A stretch of DNA of 64,000 bases, taken from contig JAMFTG010000706.1 in the NCBI GenBank assembly GCA_023974075.1, positions 1-64,000 of the forward strand. The letters run 5' to 3'. Positions 11,602-23,070 of the stretch are shown here, piece by piece. The notes beneath the pieces are model-generated. The model was not told the DNA's origin. It searched no databases and saw only the letters and a list, made by a program, of their open reading frames with translations. The translations under genes and the position numbers were made by a program. Every line of letters begins with the position of its first letter. The first letter of the stretch is position 1. The stretch is from Chaenocephalus aceratus (Eukaryota > Chordata > Actinopteri > Perciformes > Channichthyidae).

Positions 11602-12507
11602 TAGGGGTGTAACGGTATCCATGTTCGGACGTCACAGTTCGGACGTCACGGTTCGGACATCACGGTTCGGCACATGCAGTCACACGACGAATACGCTTTT
11701 TTTTACAAGTGGGAAAAAAGTCTGTTCTTCAGGGCAGTATCCACTACACTATTTATAATCCAGGGGGCGGTGTTGCGCCTAAAAGCTGTTTGCCAGCCGC
11801 CCTTAAACAACAAATGAAGAACGAGAAGAAACACAACAACAAAACGAACTAAATACAAGAAGAAGAAAAGTTAGTATGGCGATCAGATAACACACAGGAG
11901 CTAGAACCCACCTGCTTCTTTTAGATCAGCTGTGTGGGAACATTTCGGGTTCCCTGTGGACGACAATAACGATGAGGTGTGCGAGTGGTGGATCGGACGA
12001 GGACGGTGTGTCGGCGTTGTTCGATAGCGGTGCGGTATGCTAATAGAAACACACGCCAAACATGCTAAATCATATCAGAAGGCATCACCCAGATTAGCCA
12101 ATCACCGGAGCCCGGCAAAAGACAGCAGCAGTTCAGCAGCTGATCCCCGCTGCTTTTAAGAAGCCAGGAGACATGAGAGCGCTCTGGAAACACTTTCTTA
12201 TTATTTATGATGTCATATTTTCAAGACATTATTTTTAGTTTTACATCTTGATGAAACCTTTTTGTTTGACATCAGCCATTATAGATAATATGGCCATCTG
12301 AGTGTGTGTGGTTTGTTTTTAACTGTTTAATGCAGTTAATTATTCAAAATGTCAGAGTTCCTTATTTTGAAACTGAAACTTGCACTACTGTTCAAACATA
12401 AATAACAACAAACCTGGAATTATGCATTTGGGACTTTTTTTGCTTTTCCTTGTTGTACCGAACCGTGACCCCCAAACCGAGGTACGAACCGAACCGTCAC
12501 ACCCCTA
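11602..12507 (+). mobile_element. hAT element with BED-finger relic, in duplication copy 1
   Basis: TAGGGGTGTAACGGT at the left pairs with ACCGTCACACCCCTA at the right. GTATTTAC flanks both ends exactly (11594-11601 and 12508-12515). Near the left end GTTCGGACGTCAC repeats about four times, possibly transposase-binding sites. At about 11923-12085 broken frames read SAVWEHFGFPVDD and later TPNMLNHIRRHHP. These resemble the first and last parts of a BED zinc finger of an hAT transposase. The catalytic domain is absent, so this is a deletion derivative. Confidence 0.9.
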
Positions 12508-12687
12508 GTATTTACACAAATCAGATTATGAAAGTATCTTCAGGGTCAATTGATATGATATGAAATAGTCAAACACATGCTGTGATAAATAGAATGTGTT
12601 GTTTGTGTCCGAAGCAGCTTTGGAGCAGTCTAACTGGCTAGCAAACGCAACAATAGTGCGTTCACACCGCAGTACTTTCCCACAAAG

Positions 12688-12717
12688 GTTCATGAGAACT
12701 CTTCAGTTCTCATGAAC
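12688..12717. repeat. 13-bp hairpin, subterminal
   Basis: GTTCATGAGAACT, a CTTC loop, then AGTTCTCATGAAC. The corresponding position in copy 2 carries a longer 17-bp hairpin with altered arms. Confidence 0.9.
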
Positions 12718-12786
12718 TAGGTTCAGATCGCGTTCACACCGGAATGAGTCCCTGGGGGAGGATTAGGCAAATGAAGCCGCTGACGT

Positions 12787-12894
12787 CTCTTCTTCTTCTT
12801 CTTCTTCTTCTTCTTCGTCTTCTTCTTCTTCTTCTTCTTCTTCTTCTTCTTCTTCTTCTTCTTCTTCTTCTTCTTCTTCTTCTTCTTCTTCTTC
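12787..12894. repeat. (TTC)n microsatellite
   Basis: About 108 bp of TTC with one TTCG interruption. The same site in copy 2 (about 18166-18180) holds only about four units. It therefore expanded, or contracted in the other copy, after the duplication. The poly-Leu and poly-Lys frames here are artefacts. Confidence 0.97.
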
Positions 12895-12976
12895 GGGTTT
12901 ACTGGCAGGCCGCAAACCACTTCACGGCGTTATACTGCCGCCCGGAGTCCCCGGCCGGAAGTCCCCGGAGTCGGGG

Positions 12977-13027
12977 AAGGCTTCAGTAGAAGCTGCTGGG
13001 GCTCCCAGCAGCTTCTACTGAAGCCTT
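12977..13027. repeat. Perfect 24-bp hairpin with 3-nt loop
   Basis: Arms 12977-13000 and 13004-13027 are exact reverse complements around GCT. The arm core is CTTCAGTAGAAGCTGCTGGG. The hairpin is conserved without a mismatch in copy 2 (18265-18315). Confidence 0.95.
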
Positions 13028-13699
13028 CAGAGTAAATCGGCCCCTGCGATGGAGATGGAGTTCATGACTTTACGAGCTGTTCATGAGCACTCATGAAACA
13101 TTCATGAACAACTCATTATATGTTCACTTGTCATGTTCATGAACCAACATTCTTAAAATGCTCATGAACCATTTTAAAGAGCAGTTCATGAAATGTTTAT
13201 GAACATTGTTCATTCATAGAAAGTTCCTGTTTTGCTCATGACAGACTTTTATGAGCAATTTATGAACTTTTCATGATCCAGCCAATCACAACATTATAAT
13301 TAAAACCCCAAAAAGTGTGCATGAGTATTTCATGAACTTTTCATGACTATGAGCATTTCATGAATTTTGGAATATTGTGGCACGTTCAGAATATTTTCAA
13401 TATTCATGAGCATTTTATGAACTTTTGATGATCAGTGTGATGTTTTTAAAGACCTCTTGAATATTCATCTACTATTTGAACATTTCTTTATTTTTAAAAA
13501 CTTTTAATCTTAAAACAAAACAATAGTGAATTTGAAACTGAACATTATCTGTATTTATTTTGGTGACATTCATATCATGTTATGGTTTATCTGTACTGTT
13601 TGAGAAGCAGTACGAGTAAGTAGCGCCAAGGTGGAACCTTTGGCAGGTGAGCGGTGACATCTGGGTTATTTTAGGGGGGACACTTCCGCCCCCTCCTCA

Positions 13700-13769
13700 G
13701 AAGCAATCCAGACGATCAACCGGATCCTGTGTATAATTATTGCTGCTGCACTTTTCTGTTTTCTACAGG
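13700..13769 (+). repeat. 70-bp internal direct repeat, first
   Basis: The block starts GAAGCAATCCAGACGATC and ends TTTTCTGTTTTCTACAG. It recurs at 14272-14341. Its end is a pyrimidine tract followed by CAG, which is a good splice-acceptor sequence. Confidence 0.9.
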
Positions 13770-14271
13770 TCAGTACATGATGAAAATGATCGATGTTAAC
13801 TTGTGTGAATTAGATATGATGTTGGAGATGTTTAGGAGAGTGTGTCAGAAAGTTGTGAGCATGTTTGACATAGTAACGGTATTTTAAAAATACTAAACTG
13901 TCGGCAACAATAGATGCCATTTTCGCGGGCTTCAGCCGCGCCTGGGTAAGTGTGACCTGAGCGAAGGCTCGCAGGCAGGTTAGCTGCTGCGCACGGGTAA
14001 TATGTTTTGTTTACCTGAGTGCAGTCTTGCAGGCACATTGCCTTGTTTTTTGTTTATTAACATTGACAGTGTATCTTTGTGATCTCCATAATATGTTATA
14101 TTTGGTAAAGATAGATATATTGATAGAAAGTATTATTTGATAGCGTTATGTGTTTATATTGACTATGTTGAATTTCTCCCTGAGATACAGTAATTGACAG
14201 ACAGACGGAGAACTGTGATGTTTGTAAACTACAGCTATTTGAATGTAACTGTGTAGTTTGAATTTTGAATA

Positions 14272-14341
14272 AGAAGCAATCCAGACGATCAACCGGATCC
14301 TGTGTATAATTATTGCTGCTGCACTTTTCTGTTTTCTACAG
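14272..14341 (+). repeat. 70-bp internal direct repeat, second
   Basis: Same block as 13700-13769, essentially identical. It is followed by AAATCATT rather than GTCAGTAC. Confidence 0.9.
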
Positions 14342-16943
14342 AAATCATTTATTGTTGCCGTGGTAACCAAGCTTTTGGGACCCGTAATAACATTTGTTGT
14401 GCAGCTGAGTATCAAGAACTGCTTCAAATAGTGATAGGATTAATTGTAGTGCTCCACCTGTATACATGTATGTTTGTATGTTAATTTGAGTAAAGTTCCA
14501 TTGTGATTGACATAATTGTTGTTTTCTATGGTTGCCAATTGACCCACAGTCAGTGGTTCATGAACAGTTCATGAACTGTTCATGAACAGTTCATAGCCAG
14601 CCATTGAATTATATTCAGTGACTGGGTATGAACTGTTCATGAAGTTGTTATGAACAGTTCTTGAAATGTTCTTGGTTGAAAACTGAATATCCCTACACAC
14701 TCACTGAAAACTCCATTTCATGAATTGTTCATGAACCTGCCTAAAACCATATTCCATGAATTGTTCATGAACCATTCCAGCACAGGAGTTTCATGAGTAG
14801 TTCATGAACTGCTCTAGTGCCATTTTATGTTAATGACACTTTCATGAACAGTTCATCAACTTTGTTACGAGCTGTTCATGAATATGGTTCACTGATATTC
14901 CATGAACTTTGCATGACAAGTTCATGAACAGTTCACTATCATCTCACTGGGGAGAACGCCGACACCTCCTCATCTCCCCGCTCCCATGTTTTATTTTGTG
15001 ATGCCATACGTTAGTCTCTCTGTGTTTCTGCGCTGTGCTAATGCTAATGCTAATGCTAATGCCAGGATAATAAAATGGCGGCTTCACAAAACTTTTTGGG
15101 AGTTTTACGGGGCGTGGTTTGCAATCCGCCCAGCCAATCAGACACAGGAAGCTTTTCTCCCACGAAAGTCCCTGCTCTAGCAGCGACGGAAAAGGGGGTG
15201 AAAAGGTTCTCATTAACTAGTGTTAGTTCCGGCTCTTTTTGGTGTGAACGCGAAATTTCGGAACTAAAGTGGGAAAAGTACTGCGGTGTGAACGCGCCTA
15301 ATATTGACTGCTAGCCACTGTCAAATCTACAAGAGCCAATTGACGAATTGAACTGACTTGTACATATTTCAATTTGGCCAGATAGTAAAAAAAGGGCCAT
15401 GAAACATCAAGTGCCACAATATTAAAGATAACGATATCTACAAAGGCACTCCGCCTCGGCCCCAAGTGGATACAGGTCGGATTCACCCATGGGTTCCTCT
15501 TCAGCCGATGCTACACTCTTCAACCGAGGTGCGTGGACATTGGGAGTAGTTTACCACCACACTGCTGACAAACAAACAAACCCATCCAAATGCAGGTCTG
15601 AAATAAGAACGAGTGCAGCTTTCAAACTGAGCTTCTGCCTCAATCACAGAGATAACTAGAGATGCAAAAACACTACATTTTTCATATTTAGGAAGTTTAA
15701 ATCAAAGACCTTTCTCGTGTGTTTAGTCATGATATGAACCTGGTACTAATTCCTGTCTGTAAATTAGTGAATGAATCAACTACTATTGTCTCGATTGCCA
15801 TAACACTCTCCAAAGACGTGTCTGGTGCCAGAGGCTTCGACTGCCTTAGCGATCCCCTGGCTCTTCTCTAGCGCAGACAGAAGGTTGACGTTTGTCGTTC
15901 GGAGTGAGATATCTACTCTTGGATGGCAGCGGGGTGTGGTTTTCAGCAAGTTTTGGTTCGTCCAAATGTCATCACACAATGTCGTGCTAATAGATGTGTT
16001 TTGTGAAATGTCAGTGCCATGTTGTTGCATGGGAATGATCGGTTAAAGGCAACAGTCATACATGTGTCGAGTCACAGTGACCTTGGACCACCGAAAGGCC
16101 CTGAGCTCGTGTGTTCATATATAATCATAATGCATGTTACGGTCCCTCCTGGACTCGGGTACAAAGGGAAGGAACAACATATCAAATAACCGGGAGAGAG
16201 GACAAAGGGAGGAAAGTGATTTCTGAAGCCACAAGCTTTCATTAACAAAAGGTGAAGAGTGCTCACCAGCCAATTTAAACTAAAGTACACTGGAGCTCAT
16301 CTCCGAACTTAATAACACACAGGTTAAACTAGCAGGCCTCACGCAGAGACAGTACACATGCAGCCCAGAGGAGAGGGAGAGGGAGACTGCAGCCTTCCTC
16401 AGGTCCTTTGTGGATTGGGAGCACCTGAGGGAGACAGTAAGGACTAATGGCATTGAAGCCTGTGATACTTCCTTTGGTTTTGCTTATCGTGCTTAATGAC
16501 GTGAAACGGCTGTACCCAGGGTTTGCTCTGGTCATATTTCTGCTGCTTCGTGTTATCCTTCCAACGGGATCCTCTGATCGAGACCATTGAAGACGAGTCG
16601 TATCGGTGAGAAGAGAGGTCAAAGATATAGAATCACTGCCCACAGCTCTGATATACTGAGATCACAGAAGGACGCTTAGCATTCAGGAGCGTGATGACAC
16701 ATTTCCATATAAATGAATCTGCACTCAGCTTGAAAGTCAGCTGACGCACGGAGACGAGCGTTGGACTGTACACACATGCTCCACTCAATGGAAATGAGTA
16801 TGGCCTCTCAGCGGTGGAGCGTGTAGTGGAGGCGCTTTGCCGTGACCTCGGCATCCTATACATTTCAGGAGTAATACGCTTTGAAGTCAATGTGCTCTTT
16901 AGATGTAGAGAGCTCTGGCATTTAAATGTTGTGTGTATTTAAC

Positions 16944-17872
16944 TAGGGGTGTAACGGTATCCATGTTCGGACGTCACAGTTCGGACGTCACAGTTCGGAC
17001 GTCACGGTTCGGACATCACGGTTCGGCACATGCAGTCACACGACGAATACACTTTTTTTTACAAGTGGGAAAAAAGTCTGTCCTTCAGGGCAGTATCCAC
17101 TACACTATTTATAATCCAGGGGGCGGTGTTGCGCCTAAAAGCTGTTTGCCAGCCGCCCTTAAACAACAAATGAAGAACGAGAAGAAACACAACAACAAAA
17201 CGAACTAAATACAAGAAGAAGAAAAGTTAGTATGGCGATCAGATAACACACAGGAGCTAGAAACCACCTGCTTCTTTTAGATCAGCTGTGTGGGAACATT
17301 TCGGGTTCCCTGTGGACGACAATAACGATGAGGTGTGCGAGTGGTGGATCGGACGAGGCCGGTGTGTCGGCGTTGTTCTACAGCGGTGCGGTATGCTAAT
17401 GGAAACACGCCAAACATCCTAAATCACATCAGAAGGCATCACCCAGATTAGCCAATCACCGGAGCCCGGCAAAAGACAGCAGCTGTTCAACAGCTGATCC
17501 CCGCGGTGTTTAAGAAGCCAGGAGACATGAGAGCGCTCTGGAAACACTTTCTTATTATTTATGATGTCATATTTTCAAGACATTATTTTTAGTTTTACAG
17601 CTTGATGAAACCTTTTTGTTTGACATCAGCCATTATAGATAATATGGCCATCTGAGTGTACTGTAGTGTGTGTGGTTTGTTTTTAACTGTTTAATGCAGT
17701 TAATTATTCAAAATGTCAGCGTTCCTTATTTTGAAACTGAAACTTGCACTACTGTTCAAACATAAATAACAACAAACCTGGAATTATGCATTTGGGACTT
17801 GTTTTTGCTTTTCCTTGTTGTACCGAACCGTGACCCCCAAACCGAGGTACGAACCGAACCGTCACACCCCTA
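16944..17872 (+). mobile_element. hAT element with BED-finger relic, in duplication copy 2
   Basis: Same element and same insertion site as 11602-12507. The right flank GTATTTAC (17873-17880) is intact. The left flank carries one extra A (GTATTTAAC). One extra GTTCGGACGTCAC unit is present near the left end. Confidence 0.9.
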
Positions 17873-18059
17873 GTATTTACACAAATCAGATTATGAAAGT
17901 ATCTTCAGGGTCAATTGATATGATATGAAATAGTCAAACACATGCTGTGATAAATAGAATGTGTTGTTTGTGTCCGAAGCAGCTTTGGAGCAGTCTAACT
18001 GGCTAGCAAACGCAACAATAGTGCGTTCACACCGCAGTTCCCACAAAGGTTCATGAGAA

Positions 18060-18097
18060 CTTAGTCCATGAGAACTCTCTAGTTCTCATGGACTAAG
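18060..18097. repeat. 17-bp perfect hairpin, subterminal
   Basis: The left arm CTTAGTCCATGAGAACT (18060-18076), loop CTCT and right arm AGTTCTCATGGACTAAG (18081-18097) are exact complements. They differ from copy 1 in a coordinated way. Confidence 0.93.
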
Positions 18098-18264
18098 CAC
18101 AGATCTCGTTCACACCAGAATAAGTCCCTGGGGGAGGATTAGGCAAATGAAGCCGCTGACGTCACTTCTTCTTCTTCTGCTTTGAGCTTACTGGCAGGCT
18201 GCAAACCACTTCACGGCGTATGCTGCCGCCCGGAGTCCCCGGCCGGAAGTCCCCGGAGGTGGGG

Positions 18265-18315
18265 AAGGCTTCAGTAGAAGCTGCTGGGGCTCCCAGCAGC
18301 TTCTACTGAAGCCTT
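18265..18315. repeat. Perfect 24-bp hairpin, copy 2
   Basis: Arms 18265-18288 and 18292-18315 with loop GCT, identical to the hairpin at 12977-13027. Confidence 0.95.
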
Positions 18316-21160
18316 CAGAGTAAATCGGCCCCTGCGATGGAGATGGAGTTCATGACTTTACGAGCTGTTCATGAGCACTCATGAAACATTCATGAACAAC
18401 TCATTATATGTTCACTTGTCATGTTCATGAACCAACATTCTTAAAATGCTCATGAACCATTTTAAAGAGCAGTTCATGAAATGTTTATGAACATTGTTCA
18501 TTCATATAAAGTTCCTGTTTTGCTCATGACAGACTTTTATGAGCAATTTATGAACTGTTCATGATCCAGCCAATCACAACATTATAATTAAAACCCCACA
18601 AAGTGTGCATGAGCATTTCATGAACTTTTCATGACTATGAGCATTTCATGAATTTTGGATGATTGTGGCAAGTTCAGAATATTTTCAATATTCATGAGCA
18701 TTTTATGAACTTTTGATGATCAGTGTGATGATTTTAAAGACCTCTTGAATATTCATCTACTATTTGAACATTTCTTTCTTTTTTAAAACTTTTAATCTTA
18801 AAACAAAACAATAGTGAATTTGAAACTGAACATTATCTCTATTTATTTTGGTGACATTCATATCATTTTATGGTTTATCTGTACTGTTTGAGAAGCAGTA
18901 CGAGTAAGTAGCGCCAAGGTGGAGCCTTTGGCAGGTGAGCGGTGACATCTGGGTTACCTTAGGGGGGACACTTCCGCCCCCTCCTCAGAAGCAATCCAGA
19001 CGATCAACCGGATCCTGTGTATAATTATTGCTGCTGCACTTTTCTGTTTTCTACAGGTCAGTACATAATGAAAATGATCGATGTTAACTTGTGTGAATTA
19101 GATATGATGTTGGAGATGTTTAGGAGAGTGTGTCAGAAGGTTTTGAGCATGTTTGACATAGTAACGGTATTTTAAAAATACTAAACTGTCGGCAACAATA
19201 GATGCCATTTTCGCGGGCTTGAGCCGCACCTGGGTAAGTGTGACCTGAGCGAAGGCTCGCAGGCAGGTTAGCTGCTGCGCACGGTAATATGTTTTGTTTA
19301 CCTGAGTGCAGTCTTGCAGGCACATTGCCTTGTTTTTTGTTTATTAACATTGACAGTGTATCTTTGTGATCTCCATAATATGTTATATTTGGTAAAGATA
19401 GATATATTGATAGAAAGTATTATTTGATAGCGTTATGTGTTTATATTGACTATGTTGAGTTTCTCCCTGAGATACAGTAATTGACAGACAGACGGAGAAC
19501 TGTGATGTTTGTAAAGTTCAGCTATTTGAATGTAACTGTGTAGTTTGAATTTTGAATAAGAAGCAATCCAGACGATCAACCGGATCCTGTGTATAATTAT
19601 TGCTGCTGCACTTTTTCTGTTTTCTACAGAAATCATTTATTGTTGCCGTGGTAACCAAGCTTTTGGGACCCGTAACACATTGTTTTGTGCAGCTGAGTAT
19701 CAAGAACTGCTTCAAATAGTGATAGGATTAATTGTAGTGCTCCACCTGTATACATGTATGTTTGTTTGTTAATTTGAGTAAAGTTCCATTGTGATTGACA
19801 TAATTGTTGTTTTCTATGGTCGCCAATTGACCCACAGTTCATGAACAGTTCATGAATTATATTCAGTGACTGGGTATGAACTGTTCATGAAGTTGTTATG
19901 AACAGTTCTTGATATGTTCTTGGTTGAATATCCCTACACACTCACTGAAAACTCCATTTCATGAATTGTTCATGAACCTGCCTAAAACCATATTCCATGA
20001 ATTGTTCATGAACCGTTCCAGCACAGGAGTTTCATGAGGAGTTCATGAACTGCCCTAGTGCCATTTAATGTTCATGACACTTTCATGAACAGTTCATCAA
20101 CTTTGTTATGAGCTGTTTACGAGCTGTTCATGAATATGGTTCACTGATATTCCATGAACTTTGCATGACAAGTTCATGAACAGTTCACTATCATCTCACT
20201 GGGGAGAACGCCGACACCTCCTCATCTCCACGCTCCCATGTTTTATTTTGTGATGCCATACGTTAGTCTCTCTGTGTTTCTGCGCTGTGCTAATGCTAAT
20301 GCTAATGCCAGGATAATAAAATGGTTTGGGGCGTGGTTTGCAATCCGCCCAGCCAATCAGACACAGGAAGCTTTTCTCCCACGAAAGTCCCTGCTCTAGC
20401 AGCGACGGAAAAGGGGGTGAAAAGGTTCTCATTAACTAGTGTTAGTTCCGGCTCTTTTTGGTGTGAACGCGAAATTTCGGAACTAAAGTGGGAAAAGTAC
20501 TGCGGTGTGAACGCGCCTAATATTGACTGCTAGCCACTGTCAAGTCTACAAGAGCCAATTGACGAATTGAACTGACTTGTACATATTTCAATTTGGCCAG
20601 ATAGTAAAAAAAGGGCCATGAAACATCAAGTGCCACAATATTAAAGATAACGATATCTACAAAGGCACTCCGCCTCGGCCCCAAGTGGATACAGGTCGGA
20701 TTCACCCATGGGTTCCTCTTCAGCTGATGCTACACTCTTCAACCGAGGTGCGTGGACATTGGGAGTAGTTTACCACCACACTGCTGACAAACAAACAAAC
20801 CCATCCAAATGCAGGTCTGAAATAAGAACGAGTGCAGCTTTCAAACTGAGCTTCTGCCTCAATCACAGAGATAACTAGAGATGCAAAAACACTACGTTTT
20901 TCATATTTAGGAAGTTTAAATCAAAGACCTTTCTCGTGTGTTTAGTCATGATATGAACCTGGTACTAATTCCTGTCTGTAAATTAGTGAATGAATCAACT
21001 ACTATTGTCTCGATTGCCATAACACTCTCCAAAGACGTGTCTGGTGCCAGAGGCTTCGACTGCCTTAGCGATCCCCTGGCTCTTCTCTAGCGCAGACAGA
21101 AGGTTGACGTTTGTCGTTCGGAGTGAGATATCTACTCTTGGATGGCAGCGGGGTGTGGTT

Positions 21161-22611
21161 AGAGCACCGGCTGCTGGAGTGAAGGGAGGGGCCCGGCCGG
21201 GGCCCAGACAGCTGGTCAGAATCAGGTAATCAGCATGGGGTAGCCTGGTTCTGGTCTGTCTTGCAGTAGGCTGGATCCTGGAGGACGCGGAAACGGACCA
21301 CGTTGATATTTGTGCTGTGTTCTTTGTTGCACCGAATCCTGTCTCCTCCGTCCCCTTTCTACTGTGAGAGCAGAGATGGGTTTTCATTAAGTCTTTTGCT
21401 TAGATGATAGATGCTCATGAATTTGGTAATCCGTTGAGCTAGCACAAAAGTCTGGACAAACTTCAACATTCTGACTTTTACTAATTCCTTCTGAATCTGT
21501 GAATTGCCCTTGCGTCACCAGCAGGCGGACTGGTTTTAATTCTTATATATGACCAGTGCATGCAGACATACATTACAACCATTCATTCCTGAGTTGACAT
21601 TCATCGGCTTGAACTCCAATCAGTGGTGTGGAGAATACTCCGGCCGGCTCGTGTTCAACCATTTCCCAGTGCGAGGCTATGAAGTGCGATGCTCAATATA
21701 TTCAATACAAATAAACAGGGATTTTACAATTATTATAATGAATCAACATGCAGAACCTACAATTAATATTCTTCATGCCAGCCACCAGATTAGTTTGAAA
21801 TAGACAAATAACCACTGTAAGTGCTCGCTACTGTGTAAACACACGTCCAACTGTTCGCAGGTGTTCCCGTGTTAAAGTGGAAACGGTGTCAAAGTGTTTT
21901 TCTCTCACATGTTGTATGTATTTCGTCTCCCTCTGTTCTCCCTCCCTTTCGTCATTTCACTCTTGCTGAAATTGTGTTTCGTTTTATTCTTCTCTAACCC
22001 AACATCCACTGTTATCGTTGTATTAAACCGTGCTGTGAGAAGACAAATAAAGGACTTGTATTCAGTAACTCTCGCTGTGCTTACCTTTCTTGAAGGCTCC
22101 AATGTGTTTTCTTCGTGCTGCTTCTATAATAGAAGAACATTACGAAGCTCCTGCTCGGTCTCCACTTTGCATATCCGAGGGATTCAGAAACTGATGACAA
22201 CATAAGGAGACATTTATGGGACTTGGTTCATCCCGGAATTACTGACAGTTTCCTGTTGGCTGCCCAGACTCTAAGATTAAGCTATCAAAAGTGTTATATA
22301 TGGACTCATCGCTTCCAGCTGTGAGTTGCAAAATGTCCCCACATGCCAAATAAGTCACTTTGGGTGCAGGCACGTTCAGGCAGTTTGATTATTCACAGTC
22401 TGAGCCGGGGCGCTGGGATTTGTCTTTCTGACAGCCCCACTGCAGTCTGTCTCACTGCTGTACGACTTAGGGAGCCGGTGCCATGTTATTTTACATATAA
22501 AAATACGCAGTTTAAAAGTGAAGTCACATATCAGCGCGTTGTAAGAAACACCTATTCGTGAGTCATATCCACAGATTTAGTTTTCCACGTGTTATGTCAT
22601 GAAGTGAACTC
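21161..22611. other. Unassigned sequence
   Basis: About 1.45 kb with no recognised gene or transposon. Frames at 21549-21803 and 21894-22205 have no known motif, and I take them as chance. Confidence 0.4.
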
Positions 22612-23070
22612 GTGTATGTGCTCCACAAGTCAGGTGATAGTTACAGAAGATTGGGTTGCATTTCAAATCTTTCTGTCATCCTTAACCCGATGCAATCTGG
22701 ATTCAGATCAAAGCACGGTGCTGTGACCAGGGACGTGCACAGACATTTGAGGGGCTATTGCTCTAAACTAGAAAAAGGGCGTCCCCCCGAAAGCGTAAGA
22801 ACTTTTTATATAAAAATGAAAACCAGGGACATTTTTAGTTTTGCGGTCGATATCTCATTTACATATCTAATGTTGGTGACTATTAAAGACTACATGCGGA
22901 CAATTCTGTTTTAATGTAGTTTGACCTTTGTAACTAATTGCCTTAAATAAAGTCACTAATTAATGAAACCAGTTCAAGACGCATTATTCTTATTCTTATC
23001 ATTCTTTATGAGCGCAGTAACGGTAAGGTATCGAATTACTTATTTATGTAGTATTCCATAACTTAGTAAC

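Larger units (their letters stand above)
12656..15298. mobile_element. 2.6 kb inverted-repeat DNA element with TTCATGAAC clusters, copy 1
   Basis: GTGCGTTCACACCGCAGTAC at the left pairs with GTACTGCGGTGTGAACGCGC at the right. TA flanks both sides, so a 2-bp target is possible. GCGTTCACACCG also occurs a second time inside each end. Two zones, about 13060-13440 and 14550-14935, are packed with the palindrome TTCATGAAC, plausibly binding sites. The interior has a perfect hairpin (12977-13027) and a duplicated 70-bp block, but no transposase. The superfamily is uncertain. Confidence 0.82.
10604..15940 (+). repeat. Large tandem duplication, copy 1 (about 5.3 kb)
   Basis: The unit opens at AAGTTTTGGTTC and ends at GGATGGCAGCGGGGTGTGG. 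It is repeated head-to-tail at about 15949-21160, near-identical over almost its whole length. Both copies contain the same hAT (11602-12507 here) and the same inverted-repeat element (12656-15298 here) at the same sites, so those insertions came before the duplication. The main differences are the TTC tract, four versus three GCTAAT units, and a roughly 30-bp stretch near 15075 that is missing from copy 2. No gene was recognised in the unit. Confidence 0.93.
18021..20517. mobile_element. 2.5 kb inverted-repeat DNA element, copy 2
   Basis: Copy of the element at 12656-15298, with GTGCGTTCACACCGCAG and CTGCGGTGTGAACGCGCC ends and TA on both sides. The TTCATGAAC clusters, the 24-bp hairpin and the two 70-bp blocks (about 18988 and 19561) are all kept. 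It lacks the long TTC tract. Confidence 0.82.
15949..21160 (+). repeat. Large tandem duplication, copy 2 (about 5.2 kb)
   Basis: It starts at AAGTTTTGGTTCGTCCAAAT, joined to the end of copy 1 through TTCAGC, and ends at GGATGGCAGCGGGGTGTGGTT. Collinear with 10604-15940, with small indels and scattered substitutions. It contains the second copies of the hAT and the inverted-repeat element. The sequence beyond 21160 is unrelated to copy 1. Confidence 0.93.

Noticed and set aside
13060..14935. TTCATGAAC clusters as hormone-receptor response elements
   Set aside because: The half-sites and spacing do not match a specific receptor, and the clusters are symmetric in a transposon, so transposase-related binding is the simpler reading.
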